Origin: an uncultured Sulfitobacter sp.
Lineage (GTDB): Bacteria > Pseudomonadota > Alphaproteobacteria > Rhodobacterales > Rhodobacteraceae
Direction: 5' to 3'
Length of the DNA: 64,000 bases
Assembly (NCBI GenBank): GCA_937928635.1
Contig: CALFWM010000014.1
Coordinates: 112,819-176,818 of the forward strand
Shown: positions 46,995 to 55,289 of the stretch, piece after piece
Layout of the letters: each line of letters opens with the position of its first letter
Numbering within the stretch: position 1 is the first letter of the stretch
Made by a program: the position numbers and the translations under genes
Notes under the pieces: generated by a model
Told to the model about the DNA's origin: nothing
Databases searched by the model: none
Seen by the model: the letters and a program-made list of their open reading frames with translations, nothing else

Positions 46995-48116
46995 ATGGCG
47001 TCACAGCGTCCCGATGGTACGGGCGCGCTCGATACGGACACAACGTCGGCTCTGAGCTCCGTGCCAGTTCCGCCCAGATCGTCCGAGCTATATGCAGCCC
47101 TTGATCTGGGTACAAATAGCTGCCGCATGTTGATCGCACAGCCCAAGGGCAGTGGTTTCCACGTGGTAGATAGCTTTTCCAAGTCTGTGCAATTGGGCGC
47201 AGGGCTGGAGAGAACCGGGCGGTTGTCGCGCGGATCAATGGCGCGCACCATTCAGGCACTTCGTATTTGTCAGCAAAAACTGCGCCGCAACAAGGTCCGC
47301 CGCATGCGGCTGGTTGCGACAGAGGCCTGTCGCCGTGCGATCAACGGCGAAGAATTTATGCTGCGCATCCAGCGCGAAACGGGGCTGCGCCTGGATATCA
47401 TCAATCCGGAGGAAGAGGCGGGTCTTGCGGTGATCTCCTGTGCGCCGCTGGTCAGCCGTAAAACCGAAAACCTGCTGGTGGTGGACATTGGCGGTGGCTC
47501 CACCGAGCTGGTCTGGATCGACATTTCCAAAGTGCCCAAGCAAGAACGTGCGGCCTCCATCATGCGCCTGCATGCGGGATTTGATCAATCAATCACGGAA
47601 ATGCCTGCCGCCCGCGTGGTCGATTGGATCAGCGTGCCCCTTGGCGTGGCAACCCTGAGGGACCAGTTCAACGATGTTGAGGATGACGCCGCGCGCTTCG
47701 CCCTGATGAGCTGGTTTTTTGAAGAAAACCTGAGCAGCTTCAAACCTTATCAATCCGCCCAACCGCAGGAACATTTCCAGATTGTGGGCACATCGGGCAC
47801 CGTGACCACGGTTGCGGCCAGCCATCTGGGTTTGCGCCGCTATGACCGCACCAAGGTGGACGGGCTGCATATGAGCAGCGAAGAGATTGACAAGGTGATC
47901 CATTCCTACCTTGCCATGGGCCCACAGGGGCGGCGCGATGATCCGCGCATCGGGCAGGACCGCTCCACCCTGATCATGTCAGGGGCCGCCATTTTGCAGG
48001 CCTTGATGCGCTGCTGGCCGACCAACCGGCTCAGTGTGGCGGATCGTGGTCTGCGAGAAGGCCTGCTTTATGCACAGATGAGCGCGGATGGCGTGCTGGA
48101 TGAAAGCGGACATTAA
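46995..48116 (+). CDS. Ppx/GppA family phosphatase
   Basis: A 373-aa exopolyphosphatase/guanosine pentaphosphate phosphatase-like protein of the ASKHA fold. Phosphate loop 1 is YAALDLGTNSCRMLIAQ, the EEEAGLA and VVDIGGGSTELVWID motifs follow, and the catalytic Glu region INPEEEAG is present. The downstream GTSGTVTTVAA is the family's second phosphate loop. It hydrolyses polyphosphate or pppGpp. An unusual Ser/Thr-rich 30-residue N-terminus precedes the domain. rlmE lies downstream past a divergent GNAT gene. Confidence 0.88.
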   Translation: MASQRPDGTGALDTDTTSALSSVPVPPRSSELYAALDLGTNSCRMLIAQPKGSGFHVVDSFSKSVQLGAGLERTGRLSRGSMARTIQALRICQQKLRRNKVRRMRLVATEACRRAINGEEFMLRIQRETGLRLDIINPEEEAGLAVISCAPLVSRKTENLLVVDIGGGSTELVWIDISKVPKQERAASIMRLHAGFDQSITEMPAARVVDWISVPLGVATLRDQFNDVEDDAARFALMSWFFEENLSSFKPYQSAQPQEHFQIVGTSGTVTTVAASHLGLRRYDRTKVDGLHMSSEEIDKVIHSYLAMGPQGRRDDPRIGQDRSTLIMSGAAILQALMRCWPTNRLSVADRGLREGLLYAQMSADGVLDESGH

Positions 48117-48200
48117 GCCATTCGGAGCCCTTATGCTGATCTCAATGAAAAGCTGGGCGCGCCGCGCATGCCAAACGAAATTAGCGGCTCCATAACCACG

Positions 48201-48716
48201 TCACGTGAGGGGGCGCTCCATAAAGTAAACGTATTGCCGCCACGCGTCGGGAAACCCCCGGGGGTGAGGCATGGCCACGAACCCCGCCTTTTCATACATC
48301 GTCTTGGCGTGGGTCAGGAAAATGGCTGAGGAGAAGATCACTCTGCTGTATCCATCCGCAACCATTTGCCCAAACATGACGTCCAGCATTGCACGGCCCA
48401 GGCCATGCCCGCGGCCGTTTTCACTGACAAACATGCGGTTGAATTCTGCCGTATCGGCGCTTGCCTCATTATACATGACACATCCTGCAGGTCTTCCATC
48501 GACGAACGCGATAAAGATACCGCCACGCGGACGCGCGTGGATATCTGGTAGGTCATCTAGCGTTTCGCGAAAATGCGCACGGTCCATTGGATTTCCCTCA
48601 ACCGGCCAATCCGCAGGGTAGGCGGCCCAATGCCACTCCAGCCATTCTTCGCAGAGCTTTCGCGCGGTTTGGATGTCTGCTTCGTTCTCAGCCATTCGGA
48701 TCGAAATTTCGGCCAC
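48201..48716 (-). CDS. GNAT family N-acetyltransferase
   Basis: A 171-aa GNAT protein with the acetyl-CoA-binding RMFVSENGRGHGLGRAMLDV, the beta-bulge region GCVMYNEASADTAEF before it, and the SRVIFSSAIFLTHAKTMYEK followed by AGF element typical of the fold. The acceptor is unknown. It lies between ppx and rlmE on the opposite strand. Confidence 0.85.
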   Translation of the reverse strand: MAEISIRMAENEADIQTARKLCEEWLEWHWAAYPADWPVEGNPMDRAHFRETLDDLPDIHARPRGGIFIAFVDGRPAGCVMYNEASADTAEFNRMFVSENGRGHGLGRAMLDVMFGQMVADGYSRVIFSSAIFLTHAKTMYEKAGFVAMPHPRGFPDAWRQYVYFMERPLT

Positions 48717-48934
48717 GCTTTTCCCTCATCATGTGGTTTCGTTCGGACAATTCACTGGCACCCTGTCAGCGTCAAACGCTGCCTGGAGAGCAGGGCTCCA
48801 ATTGGCACTGCCTCGGGTGTAAGGCGCATCATGCCGGCTTTTGGCCTGGTACTTCGTTGGCCCTCTGACCCACAACTCTGGTGAAATGCCGCCCGACCCA
48901 CTATGTAGCGGCGCAACACGCAAGGAACGCGCGC

Positions 48935-49651
48935 ATGGCAAAGACACCCACAGGCAAAAACACCTCCGGTCGCGGGCAGCGGGATCTGAAGGTCAAAGTC
49001 AAATCCGCCCGGGGGCGTACAACCAGTTCCACCCGGTGGTTGCAACGGCAATTGAATGACCCATACGTCAAACGTGCGCAGTCTGAGGGCTATCGCGGAC
49101 GCGCGGCGTTCAAGATCATGGAACTGGACGACAAATACCGCTTTCTGGTGCCCGGCGCGCGCATTGTCGATCTGGGCGCGGCCCCCGGGGGCTGGTGTCA
49201 GGTGGCGGTCAAACGCTGTAACGTGCTGGGCGAAAAGGGCGGCAAATCAGTTGGGTCGATCCTTGGCATTGATCTACAGGAGATGGAGCCGATTGCGGGC
49301 TGTGAGCTGCATGTGCTTGATTTCATGGCGGATGACGCCGACATCCAGGTCAAGGAATGGCTGGGCGGCACGGCGGATGTGGTGATGTCAGACATGGCGG
49401 CCTCCTCCTCCGGGCACAAGCAAACCGACCACCTGCGCATCATCGCGCTGTGCGAGGCGGCGGCCTATTTTGCCTTTGACGTGCTCGAAGAGGGCGGCAC
49501 TTTTGTGGCCAAAGTGCTGGCGGGCGGAGCCGAGGGCGACCTGCAAAAACTATTGAAACAACGCTTTAACAAGGTTGCCAACATAAAACCCCCGTCCAGC
49601 CGGTCGGACAGTTCTGAAAAATTCGTGGTGGCGACAGGGTTTCGCGGCTAA
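48935..49651 (+). CDS. rlmE: 23S rRNA 2'-O-ribose methyltransferase (RlmE/FtsJ)
   Basis: A 238-aa RlmE (RrmJ/FtsJ) that methylates U2552 of 23S rRNA in E. coli. Motif I is [16 protein letters not shown], and the K-D-K-E tetrad regions are recognisable in [30 protein letters not shown] and [16 protein letters not shown] basic N-terminal tail (about 35 residues) precedes the domain. The ATG at 48935 follows AAGGAA; an upstream in-frame ATG at 48881 lies in intergenic sequence. Confidence 0.93.
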   Translation: MAKTPTGKNTSGRGQRDLKVKVKSARGRTTSSTRWLQRQLNDPYVKRAQSEGYRGRAAFKIMELDDKYRFLVPGARIVDLGAAPGGWCQVAVKRCNVLGEKGGKSVGSILGIDLQEMEPIAGCELHVLDFMADDADIQVKEWLGGTADVVMSDMAASSSGHKQTDHLRIIALCEAAAYFAFDVLEEGGTFVAKVLAGGAEGDLQKLLKQRFNKVANIKPPSSRSDSSEKFVVATGFRG

Positions 49652-49711
49652 CTCACTCATTGCAAATTAATGCGTATGCCTTCAAGCTGACTGTAACGTC
49701 TGGAGGGATTT

Positions 49712-50485
49712 GTGATCACCAAGCACACCATGACGACTCCTCTGCGCACCGCCGTAAGCGATATTCTTGGCGCGACGGAAGTTTTGAGCGCCTGGAACAT
49801 CTGCTGTGACGCATTGGAGGGGCTTGGCCTGTCCAACATCATGTATGGTGCCACCCGGATGCCAACCTGGGGCATTATCGGGGATGGGCAGGATGCGCTG
49901 ATCCTGTACCGCGGGCCCCAGGGCTACGCCGATGCCTATATCGGGGATGAGATGTACCTTAATTCCCCAACCTATGAATGGGCCGAACACAACACCGGTT
50001 TCATCAGTTGGGCAGAGGCTGTTTCCCTCAGCACACAGGCCCCTTCGGAGCGTCAGCTGAAAATTCTGGAGCTGAATGTGAAATACGACTGCCTGTCCGG
50101 TTTTGTGGGCAGTCTAAACAACGTTGTACCGGGCATGCGCGGCGTTGTCGGCATCAGCCCGGGCAATGGGATGCTGCAGCCAGAGGCCGACGCCCTGTGG
50201 GATGAGGTTGGTGGCGATGTCGAGATGCTCTGCCAGTTGACCCACCTGCGGATCAGTGCGCTGCCGCAAATGCCGCAACGCCGCCCGCTGACCAGCCGCC
50301 AGATCGAGGCGTTGACGTGGTCCTCGCAGGGCAAAACCATGCAAGATGTGGCAACGATCATGGGGCTGAGCGTTGCAACGGTGGAAAAACACCTGCGCAT
50401 GGCGCGCGATACGCTGGATGCGCAAACCACGGCCCATGCAGTGCAAAAAGCAGTTTCGCTGAACCTGCTATCTACCGAAAGCTGA
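49712..50485 (+). CDS. LuxR family regulator with autoinducer-binding-like domain
   Basis: A 257-aa LuxR-type regulator. The N-terminal domain resembles an autoinducer-binding domain (LSAWNICCDALEGLGLSNIM then YGATRM). The C-terminal HTH is LTSRQIEALTWSSQGKTMQD then VATIMGLSVATVEKHLRMA. The ligand is uncertain; Tyr/Trp/Asp positions of AHL receptors are only partly visible. Start is GTG at 49712 behind a strong GGAGGG. No luxI lies nearby, so this is an orphan in this window. Overlaps the next gene's end by 18 bp. Confidence 0.82.
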   Translation: MITKHTMTTPLRTAVSDILGATEVLSAWNICCDALEGLGLSNIMYGATRMPTWGIIGDGQDALILYRGPQGYADAYIGDEMYLNSPTYEWAEHNTGFISWAEAVSLSTQAPSERQLKILELNVKYDCLSGFVGSLNNVVPGMRGVVGISPGNGMLQPEADALWDEVGGDVEMLCQLTHLRISALPQMPQRRPLTSRQIEALTWSSQGKTMQDVATIMGLSVATVEKHLRMARDTLDAQTTAHAVQKAVSLNLLSTES

Positions 50486-50710
50486 CAACAGCGGGCCCAT
50501 CACAACGCCGCGCAGCTTTACGGATTTGGCTTTGGCGATCACAAAGGAATCCAAAGCGTCCTTGCGGATTTGTTTTTCAACATCAACGGACCCGTGCAGG
50601 CGGGCAGGGTCATCCAGACGACGGGTGGTGGTAAGCGCCAATTCCCTTTGGCGCAATAGCTCAAAAATGCGCGCATGGCGCGCGGTATAATTGGGGTGCG
50701 ACGGCAGCAT
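50468..50710 (-). CDS. Small hypothetical protein, convergent with luxR
   Basis: An 80-aa protein that I do not recognise. It is basic and helical in appearance, with ARHARIFELLRQRELALTTT and VEKQIRKDALDSFVIAKAK. ATG at 50710 has AAAGGA upstream; an extended start at 50806 would add 32 polar residues. Its end lies inside the luxR 3' end (18-bp overlap), so it could influence luxR by antisense contact. Confidence 0.5.
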   Translation of the reverse strand: MLPSHPNYTARHARIFELLRQRELALTTTRRLDDPARLHGSVDVEKQIRKDALDSFVIAKAKSVKLRGVVMGPLLSAFGR

Positions 50711-51025
50711 CACATCAGTCCTTTTAGCAGCAGAACCCTTATCGTGCGCTGGGATTGGGGCAGAACTGTGCCGTTGCTTTGCCGATTTTCGTACACTTTG
50801 ACGCATGTTGAGCGCGACCGGCGTTGTGCAAGGGACCTATGATCAAGCTGAGGGGATGGTAACAACCCGACCTGTCAGCCAGTCTCACCCCGCCAAACTG
50901 TGCAATTCTGCAACAACGCGCAGGGCCTGCCCACAGCGGGCTCGCGCGAATCGCCGGGATGTCTTAGGAGCTGCACCACGGCGCAGGTCGCCACCATATT
51001 CACGCCAGCATCAGGAGGCCACCAC
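50711..51025. other. Intergenic stretch before the rtcB leader, no gene seen
   Basis: About 315 bp. Short frames exist on both strands but have poor composition and no good starts. GC-rich segments (such as 50920-50955) could form stable hairpins, so an RNA element upstream of the rtcB leader is possible but I cannot recognise one. Confidence 0.4.
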
Positions 51026-51070
51026 ATGATCCATACCGCAGTGACCCTCACCGGGCGTATCACGGGTTAA
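51026..51070 (+). CDS. Leader peptide ORF upstream of rtcB-prfH
   Basis: A 14-codon ORF (MIHTAVTLTGRITG) with an optimal CAGGAGG Shine-Dalgarno 7 bp before its ATG and a TAA at 51068. Its last codons form the left arm of an inverted repeat (51059-51066 with 51090-51097), so a ribosome at its end would block pairing. This is the architecture of an attenuating or translation-sensing leader. Translation is not proven. Confidence 0.5.
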   Translation: MIHTAVTLTGRITG

Positions 51071-51117
51071 GCCAGCAGGCTGAGCACAGCCCGTGATGTC
51101 TGGCCGCAAGGCCGTTT
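51059..51117 (+). promoter_or_regulatory. Leader RNA structure before rtcB
   Basis: Perfect arms ATCACGGG (51059-51066) and CCCGTGAT (51090-51097), with an inner AGCC/GGCT stem (51070-51081). A second hairpin GGCC-GCAA-GGCC (51101-51112) with a GNRA tetraloop is followed by GTTTT. The second could act as a short terminator or a control of rtcB start. Function is inference. Confidence 0.45.
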
Positions 51118-51146
51118 TCCAAACACACGAATGTGGAACCATTTCT

Positions 51147-52274
51147 ATGGGCACTCCTTTTATGGATGCTCCTGCGGCCAACGTGCCGTCAGGGGGCATC
51201 ATCACACGTTTCTATACCTCTGCCACCTGGATCGACGGGCGCGCAGAAGAGCAACTTTCACAGCTCAGCGCTTGGGCGGGCGTACAACAGATCGCCGCGT
51301 TTCCTGATCTGCATCCGGGCAAATACGGGCCGGTGGGCTGTGCGGTTCTGGCCGATCGCATCTATCCACAGCTGATTGGCAACGACATTGGCTGTGGGAT
51401 GGCCCTGTTTCGTCTTGACCTGCCCCTGCGCAAGGTCAAAATCGAAAAGGCCGCGCGTCGTTTGCGCGTCTTGGGGGAGCCTGTTCAGGGTGGGCAAGAT
51501 GCTGTTTTGGCGGAGAATGACATGCCCGAAAACCTCTTTCCAGAGGCACTGGGCACCATCGGCGGGGGCAATCATTTTTGCGAGGTGCAGCAGCTTGCAA
51601 AGGGTGCAGCAGACTGCGGGTTTGATGCCAGCGTTGCCTATCTGCTGGTGCATTCCGGCTCGCGCGCGGTGGGGGCTGCGACGTTTGCCTCCCTGCCGCC
51701 TGAGGCATTTAATGGAATGCAAGGGGACGCCGCCGCGCACTACCGCGAGGCACATGATCAGGCGGTGCGATGGGCCGTGTTAAACCGGTTTGTCATTGCA
51801 CAGCGCGCCGCGGCGGCCCTGCGCGCTGATCTGGAGTTGGTTGTGGATACCCCGCACAATGTGCTGAGCGAAACAGCCGCTGGCTGGCTGCACCGCAAAG
51901 GCGCGGCAGAGGCAACGGCAGGGCTGGTCCCGCTGGCCGGTTCACGCGCCAGCCCGAGCTATCTGCTGCGCCCGACGGGGCTGAAAAACACGCTTGGCTC
52001 GCTCGCCCATGGGGCAGGGCGGCGGTATGACCGTGCCTCCATGCATGGACGGGTGCGGGACAAGAAATCGGATCTCACCGCGATGACCCGCACGACGTTT
52101 GGCGGGCGGGTGATCTGCGAGGACCGTGATCTGCTGATCGAAGAAGCGCCACAGGCGTACAAGTCCGGGCAGGCTGTGGTGGCGGATCTGGTAGCGACGG
52201 GTGCCGCAACATTAGCTGCCACATTCAACCCACTGGTAACATTCAAAAAGACACGAAAGGAGGTGCGCGTATGA
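51147..52274 (+). CDS. rtcB: RNA ligase RtcB (PrfH-linked, short form)
   Basis: A 375-aa RtcB 3'-phosphate/5'-OH RNA ligase using GTP and Mn. Metal ligands are visible: Asp80 and Cys83 in [11 protein letters not shown], His143 in GGGNHFCEV, His169 in LVHSGSR; the nucleotidylated His288 is in [13 protein letters not shown]. The start [14 protein letters not shown] resembles RtcB2 proteins as recalled; in-frame GTG 51093 and ATG 51096 lie inside the leader structure. Its stop overlaps the prfH start (ATGA), the arrangement of known RtcB2-PrfH pairs, where PrfH frees damaged ribosomes and RtcB reseals cut 16S rRNA. Confidence 0.9.
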   Translation: MGTPFMDAPAANVPSGGIITRFYTSATWIDGRAEEQLSQLSAWAGVQQIAAFPDLHPGKYGPVGCAVLADRIYPQLIGNDIGCGMALFRLDLPLRKVKIEKAARRLRVLGEPVQGGQDAVLAENDMPENLFPEALGTIGGGNHFCEVQQLAKGAADCGFDASVAYLLVHSGSRAVGAATFASLPPEAFNGMQGDAAAHYREAHDQAVRWAVLNRFVIAQRAAAALRADLELVVDTPHNVLSETAAGWLHRKGAAEATAGLVPLAGSRASPSYLLRPTGLKNTLGSLAHGAGRRYDRASMHGRVRDKKSDLTAMTRTTFGGRVICEDRDLLIEEAPQAYKSGQAVVADLVATGAATLAATFNPLVTFKKTRKEVRV

Positions 52275-52897
52275 ACCCGTCTGTTTGCCTGTTGGTCACC
52301 GCTGGCGGTGGCCCGGAAGAATGCAATATGGCCGTCGCACATGTGCTTGATCGCATGGCCACAGAGGCGGCCACGACAGGGCTGGAATGCTCCGCTCATG
52401 AAACCAAAGGGCGTCATGGTCCAAAGTCGGCAGTGGTGCTGCTGCACGGTGCCAATGCGCAGGCCCTTGCCGATGCATGGGTGGGCACCATTCAATGGCG
52501 CATGAACAGCCCCCTGCGCCCGCAACACAAGCGCAGCAATTGGTTTGTGGGGGTGTTTGCATTGGCCCGGCCCTCTGTTGGGTCTCGCCAGATTGCGCCC
52601 GGTGATGTCACCTATAGCACGCTGCGGGCCGGGGGCCCGGGCGGGCAACATCAAAACACCACAGACAGCGCGGTGCGCGCCACACATGTGCCGACGGGTA
52701 TCACGGTTGTGGTGCGCGATGGCCGTTCGCAACATCGCAACAAGGCGCTGGCCCTGACGCGGTTGCAGACGCTTGCCGAGGCGCGGGACACAGCAGAGGC
52801 TGAGCAGCAAAAGAGCGCCCTTTACCAACACCACGCAGCACTGGCACGCGGCAATCCAAAGCGGTGCTTTCAGGGCGCGCGTTTCAAGGAGGTCTGA
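52271..52897 (+). CDS. prfH: Peptide chain release factor homolog PrfH
   Basis: A 208-aa PrfH: a class I release factor reduced to the GGQ catalytic domain. The GGQ (residues 124-126) lies in [20 protein letters not shown], followed by the conserved basic [19 protein letters not shown]. The stop-codon recognition domain of RF1/RF2 is missing, so it should act on ribosomes in a stop-independent way, as shown for PrfH on ribosomes with a cut decoding centre. Its start has a strong AAAGGAGGTG and overlaps the rtcB stop. Confidence 0.9.
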   Translation: MNPSVCLLVTAGGGPEECNMAVAHVLDRMATEAATTGLECSAHETKGRHGPKSAVVLLHGANAQALADAWVGTIQWRMNSPLRPQHKRSNWFVGVFALARPSVGSRQIAPGDVTYSTLRAGGPGGQHQNTTDSAVRATHVPTGITVVVRDGRSQHRNKALALTRLQTLAEARDTAEAEQQKSALYQHHAALARGNPKRCFQGARFKEV

Positions 52898-52909
52898 TCA
52901 AAAACAAGC

Positions 52910-52938
52910 GCTTGCGCAGGGGTGCGGCACGCGCAAGC
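52910..52938 (+). terminator. Inverted repeat after prfH
   Basis: GCTTGCGC (52910-52917) and GCGCAAGC (52931-52938) form a perfect 8-bp stem with a 13-nt loop, 13 bp after the prfH stop. No T-run follows directly, so it is a weak terminator candidate. Confidence 0.45.
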
Positions 52939-53019
52939 CTGCTTTGCGTGGCCCGCGCCGTCTTTTTGCTAACGGTTTGACGGTTTCTGATCTAGCATCG
53001 CTGTAGAAAAGGTGGGGGG

Positions 53020-53469
53020 ATGACAATGGATCACGGGGTAACACAGGCCAGCAACGGGATTGAGGGGCAGCACTGGAACGTGGTGGGGCAAACCTACACG
53101 CCCAAACTGCACACGCCGGATGCCTTTGTCTGGCACGGCGTCGTGCCCGCCGACAGTTTTGTGCCACCGCACATCCATCCCCATCAGGATGAATGGATCT
53201 ACGTGCTGAGCGGCGCGCTTGAGGTGGAATTTGGGCCAGAGGTCTGCGCTGCCGGGTCAGGGGATACCGTGAAAATGCCGCGCGGGGTGGCGCATGGCAT
53301 CTTTAACCGTTCCGGTGCGGAGGCGACCTGCCTGTTTGGCGTGGCGCCGTCGGGCAAGCTGTTTGATCTGTTTGTGGCCCTTGATGGGGTGGCAGACCCG
53401 GCAGAACTGGTGCGCCTGTCTGCCCTTCACGAGGTTGATTTTCTGCCCCCAACAGACCGGGCCGGGTAG
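53020..53469 (+). CDS. Cupin domain protein, first tandem copy
   Basis: A 149-aa single-domain cupin. Motif 1 is FVPPHIHPHQDEWIYVLSG with His/His/Glu metal ligands and motif 2 is GDTVKMPRGVAHGIFN. It is a paralogue of the next gene: both share GQTY..P near the start and FLPP at the end. The role is unknown; in context it may act on a small molecule taken up by the downstream ABC importer. Two ATGs (53020, 53026) are possible behind a GGTGGGGGG. Confidence 0.85.
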   Translation: MTMDHGVTQASNGIEGQHWNVVGQTYTPKLHTPDAFVWHGVVPADSFVPPHIHPHQDEWIYVLSGALEVEFGPEVCAAGSGDTVKMPRGVAHGIFNRSGAEATCLFGVAPSGKLFDLFVALDGVADPAELVRLSALHEVDFLPPTDRAG

Positions 53470-53526
53470 GCCGCGCGGTACGATCACCCAGGCCTTGCAC
53501 GCGCCGCCCACAACAGGAGATTTTTC

Positions 53527-54006
53527 ATGACCCAGATGGCCCCCAGCATCACCCCGTCCCAACAGGGCATGGAGGAAATCAGCTGGAACATTCTTGGCCA
53601 GACCTATGTGCCCAAATCCCTGACCAAGGACTGTTTCTCCTGGCATGCCACCCTGCCGCCGGGCACCTTTGTGCCGCCCCATATTCATCCCGATCAGGAT
53701 GAATATCTCTACATTCTGGAGGGGCGCTTTGACTTTAACCTCAATGGCGAAGAATTGGTTGGGACGCCGGGCGATCTGGTGAAACTGCCGCGGGGCATTC
53801 CGCATGGTATTTTCAACAACTCGGGGCAGACCATCAAAACGCTGTTTTGGGTCACACCCACGGCCCGGCTTTATGATCTGTTCTGGGCGCTGCATAATCT
53901 GGGGCCCACGCCAAATCCGGCTGAAGTGGTGGCGATTTCTGCCGCCCATGCGGTTGATTTCCTGCCGCCCCCGGAGGACGACGTCGCCCCACAGGATGGC
54001 ACATGA
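53527..54006 (+). CDS. Cupin domain protein, second tandem copy
   Basis: A 159-aa cupin with motif 1 FVPPHIHPDQDEYLYILEG and motif 2 GDLVKLPRGIPHGIFNN, closely similar to the preceding gene, so the pair arose by duplication. Both keep the metal ligands. It overlaps the flavin monooxygenase gene by 4 bp (ATGA), so it is cotranscribed with it. Confidence 0.85.
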   Translation: MTQMAPSITPSQQGMEEISWNILGQTYVPKSLTKDCFSWHATLPPGTFVPPHIHPDQDEYLYILEGRFDFNLNGEELVGTPGDLVKLPRGIPHGIFNNSGQTIKTLFWVTPTARLYDLFWALHNLGPTPNPAEVVAISAAHAVDFLPPPEDDVAPQDGT

Positions 54007-55235
54007 CAGTTGTTATTGCCGGGGCGGGGATTGGCGGTTTGACGCTGGCTTTGATGCTGCACGCGCGCGGGATCAAGGCGCAGGTGGTGGAGCAGGCACC
54101 AGAGGTCCGTGCGGTTGGCGTGGGCATCAACACGCTGCCCCATTCGATTGCGGAACTGGCGGAACTGAACCTGCTGGACCGGCTTGATCAGATTGGCCTG
54201 CGCACCCGCGAATTGCGGTATCTGACCCGCACGGGCCAAGAGGTCTGGCGCGAAGCGCGTGGCCTGCACGCAGGTCATGACCATCCGCAGTTTTCGATCC
54301 ACCGGGGACGTCTGCAAAAACTGCTTTATGACGCGGTGATTGAGCGGCTTGGCCCAGGCAGCGTTGCCACGGGCCTGCGCCTTGCGGGGTTTGTGCAGGA
54401 TGAGGCCGGGGTCAGCGTGCATGTCACGGACGCGCGCGATGGCACCTCCTCGCGTTTGTTTCGCGGTGAGGTTCTGATCTGCTCTGATGGCATCCATAGT
54501 GTCGGGCGGCGCAGCTTTTACCCCGACGAAGGACCGCCAAGCTGGGAAGGTGTTGTGATGTGGCGCGGGGCCGTAGATTGGCCGATCTGGGAAGACGGGG
54601 AGACCATGGCCATCGCAGGCGGGTTGGCGGGCAAATTTGTGCTCTACCCGATTGCGCCGCCCAGCGACGGGCAGCAATTGATGAACTGGGTGGTGAATGT
54701 GCGGGTGGCGGATGGCGCGGTTTCACCGCCGCCCCCTGACAGCTGGTCGCGCAAGGCCGCGCTCTACAAGGTGCTGCCCTATGCCAAACGTTTTCACATT
54801 CCTGGCATGGACATAGAGGCGCTTGTGCGCGCCAGTGACGCGATTTTTGAATACCCGATGGCAGATCGTGATCCGCTGCCACGCTGGACCTTTGGGCGCG
54901 TGACACTGCTGGGGGATGCTGCGCATCCGATGTATCCAGTCGGGTCAAACGGGGCGGCACAAGCGATTCTGGATGCCCGTTGTCTGGCCGACCTGCTTGC
55001 ACGCGCCGAACATCCGCGCGAAGCCTTGTACAGTTACGAACAGGAACGCCTGCCCAAAACGGCAGAAGTTGTGCGGTTGAACCGGATTGGCGGGCCCGAG
55101 CGGGTGATTGATGAGGTTGAAAAGCGCAGCCCTGAAGGGTTCGATGATGTGAACGACGTTTTGAGCGCGGCAGAGCGCAAGGCCATCGTTAAAGGATACG
55201 CCAAAAAGGCCGGGTTCAGCACGGCCAAGACATAG
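54003..55235 (+). CDS. FAD-dependent monooxygenase (PhzS-like hydroxylase)
   Basis: A 410-aa class A flavoprotein monooxygenase. The FAD-binding GAGIGG is at residues 7-12 (VVIAGAGIGGLTLALML), a DG motif is in LICSDGIHSVGRRSF, and the second FAD motif is VTLLGDAAHPMYPVGSNGAA. It resembles the PhzS/salicylate hydroxylase group that adds oxygen to aromatic rings with NAD(P)H. The substrate is unknown; cupins upstream and the ABC importer downstream suggest a catabolic operon. Confidence 0.85.
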   Translation: MTVVIAGAGIGGLTLALMLHARGIKAQVVEQAPEVRAVGVGINTLPHSIAELAELNLLDRLDQIGLRTRELRYLTRTGQEVWREARGLHAGHDHPQFSIHRGRLQKLLYDAVIERLGPGSVATGLRLAGFVQDEAGVSVHVTDARDGTSSRLFRGEVLICSDGIHSVGRRSFYPDEGPPSWEGVVMWRGAVDWPIWEDGETMAIAGGLAGKFVLYPIAPPSDGQQLMNWVVNVRVADGAVSPPPPDSWSRKAALYKVLPYAKRFHIPGMDIEALVRASDAIFEYPMADRDPLPRWTFGRVTLLGDAAHPMYPVGSNGAAQAILDARCLADLLARAEHPREALYSYEQERLPKTAEVVRLNRIGGPERVIDEVEKRSPEGFDDVNDVLSAAERKAIVKGYAKKAGFSTAKT

Positions 55236-55289
55236 AGATCAAGGTATAGAAACCGCCTCAAAACAGGGGCTTACGAGGGAGAACTCACC

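Noticed and set aside
50890..51010. tRNA-like sequence before the rtcB leader
   Set aside because: Some local resemblance to tRNA loops, but no consistent acceptor, anticodon and T stems could be drawn on either strand.
50805..51029. Plus-strand 74-codon frame upstream of the rtcB leader
   Set aside because: Arg/Ser-rich, no good ribosome site, and its end overlaps the better-supported leader ORF in another frame.
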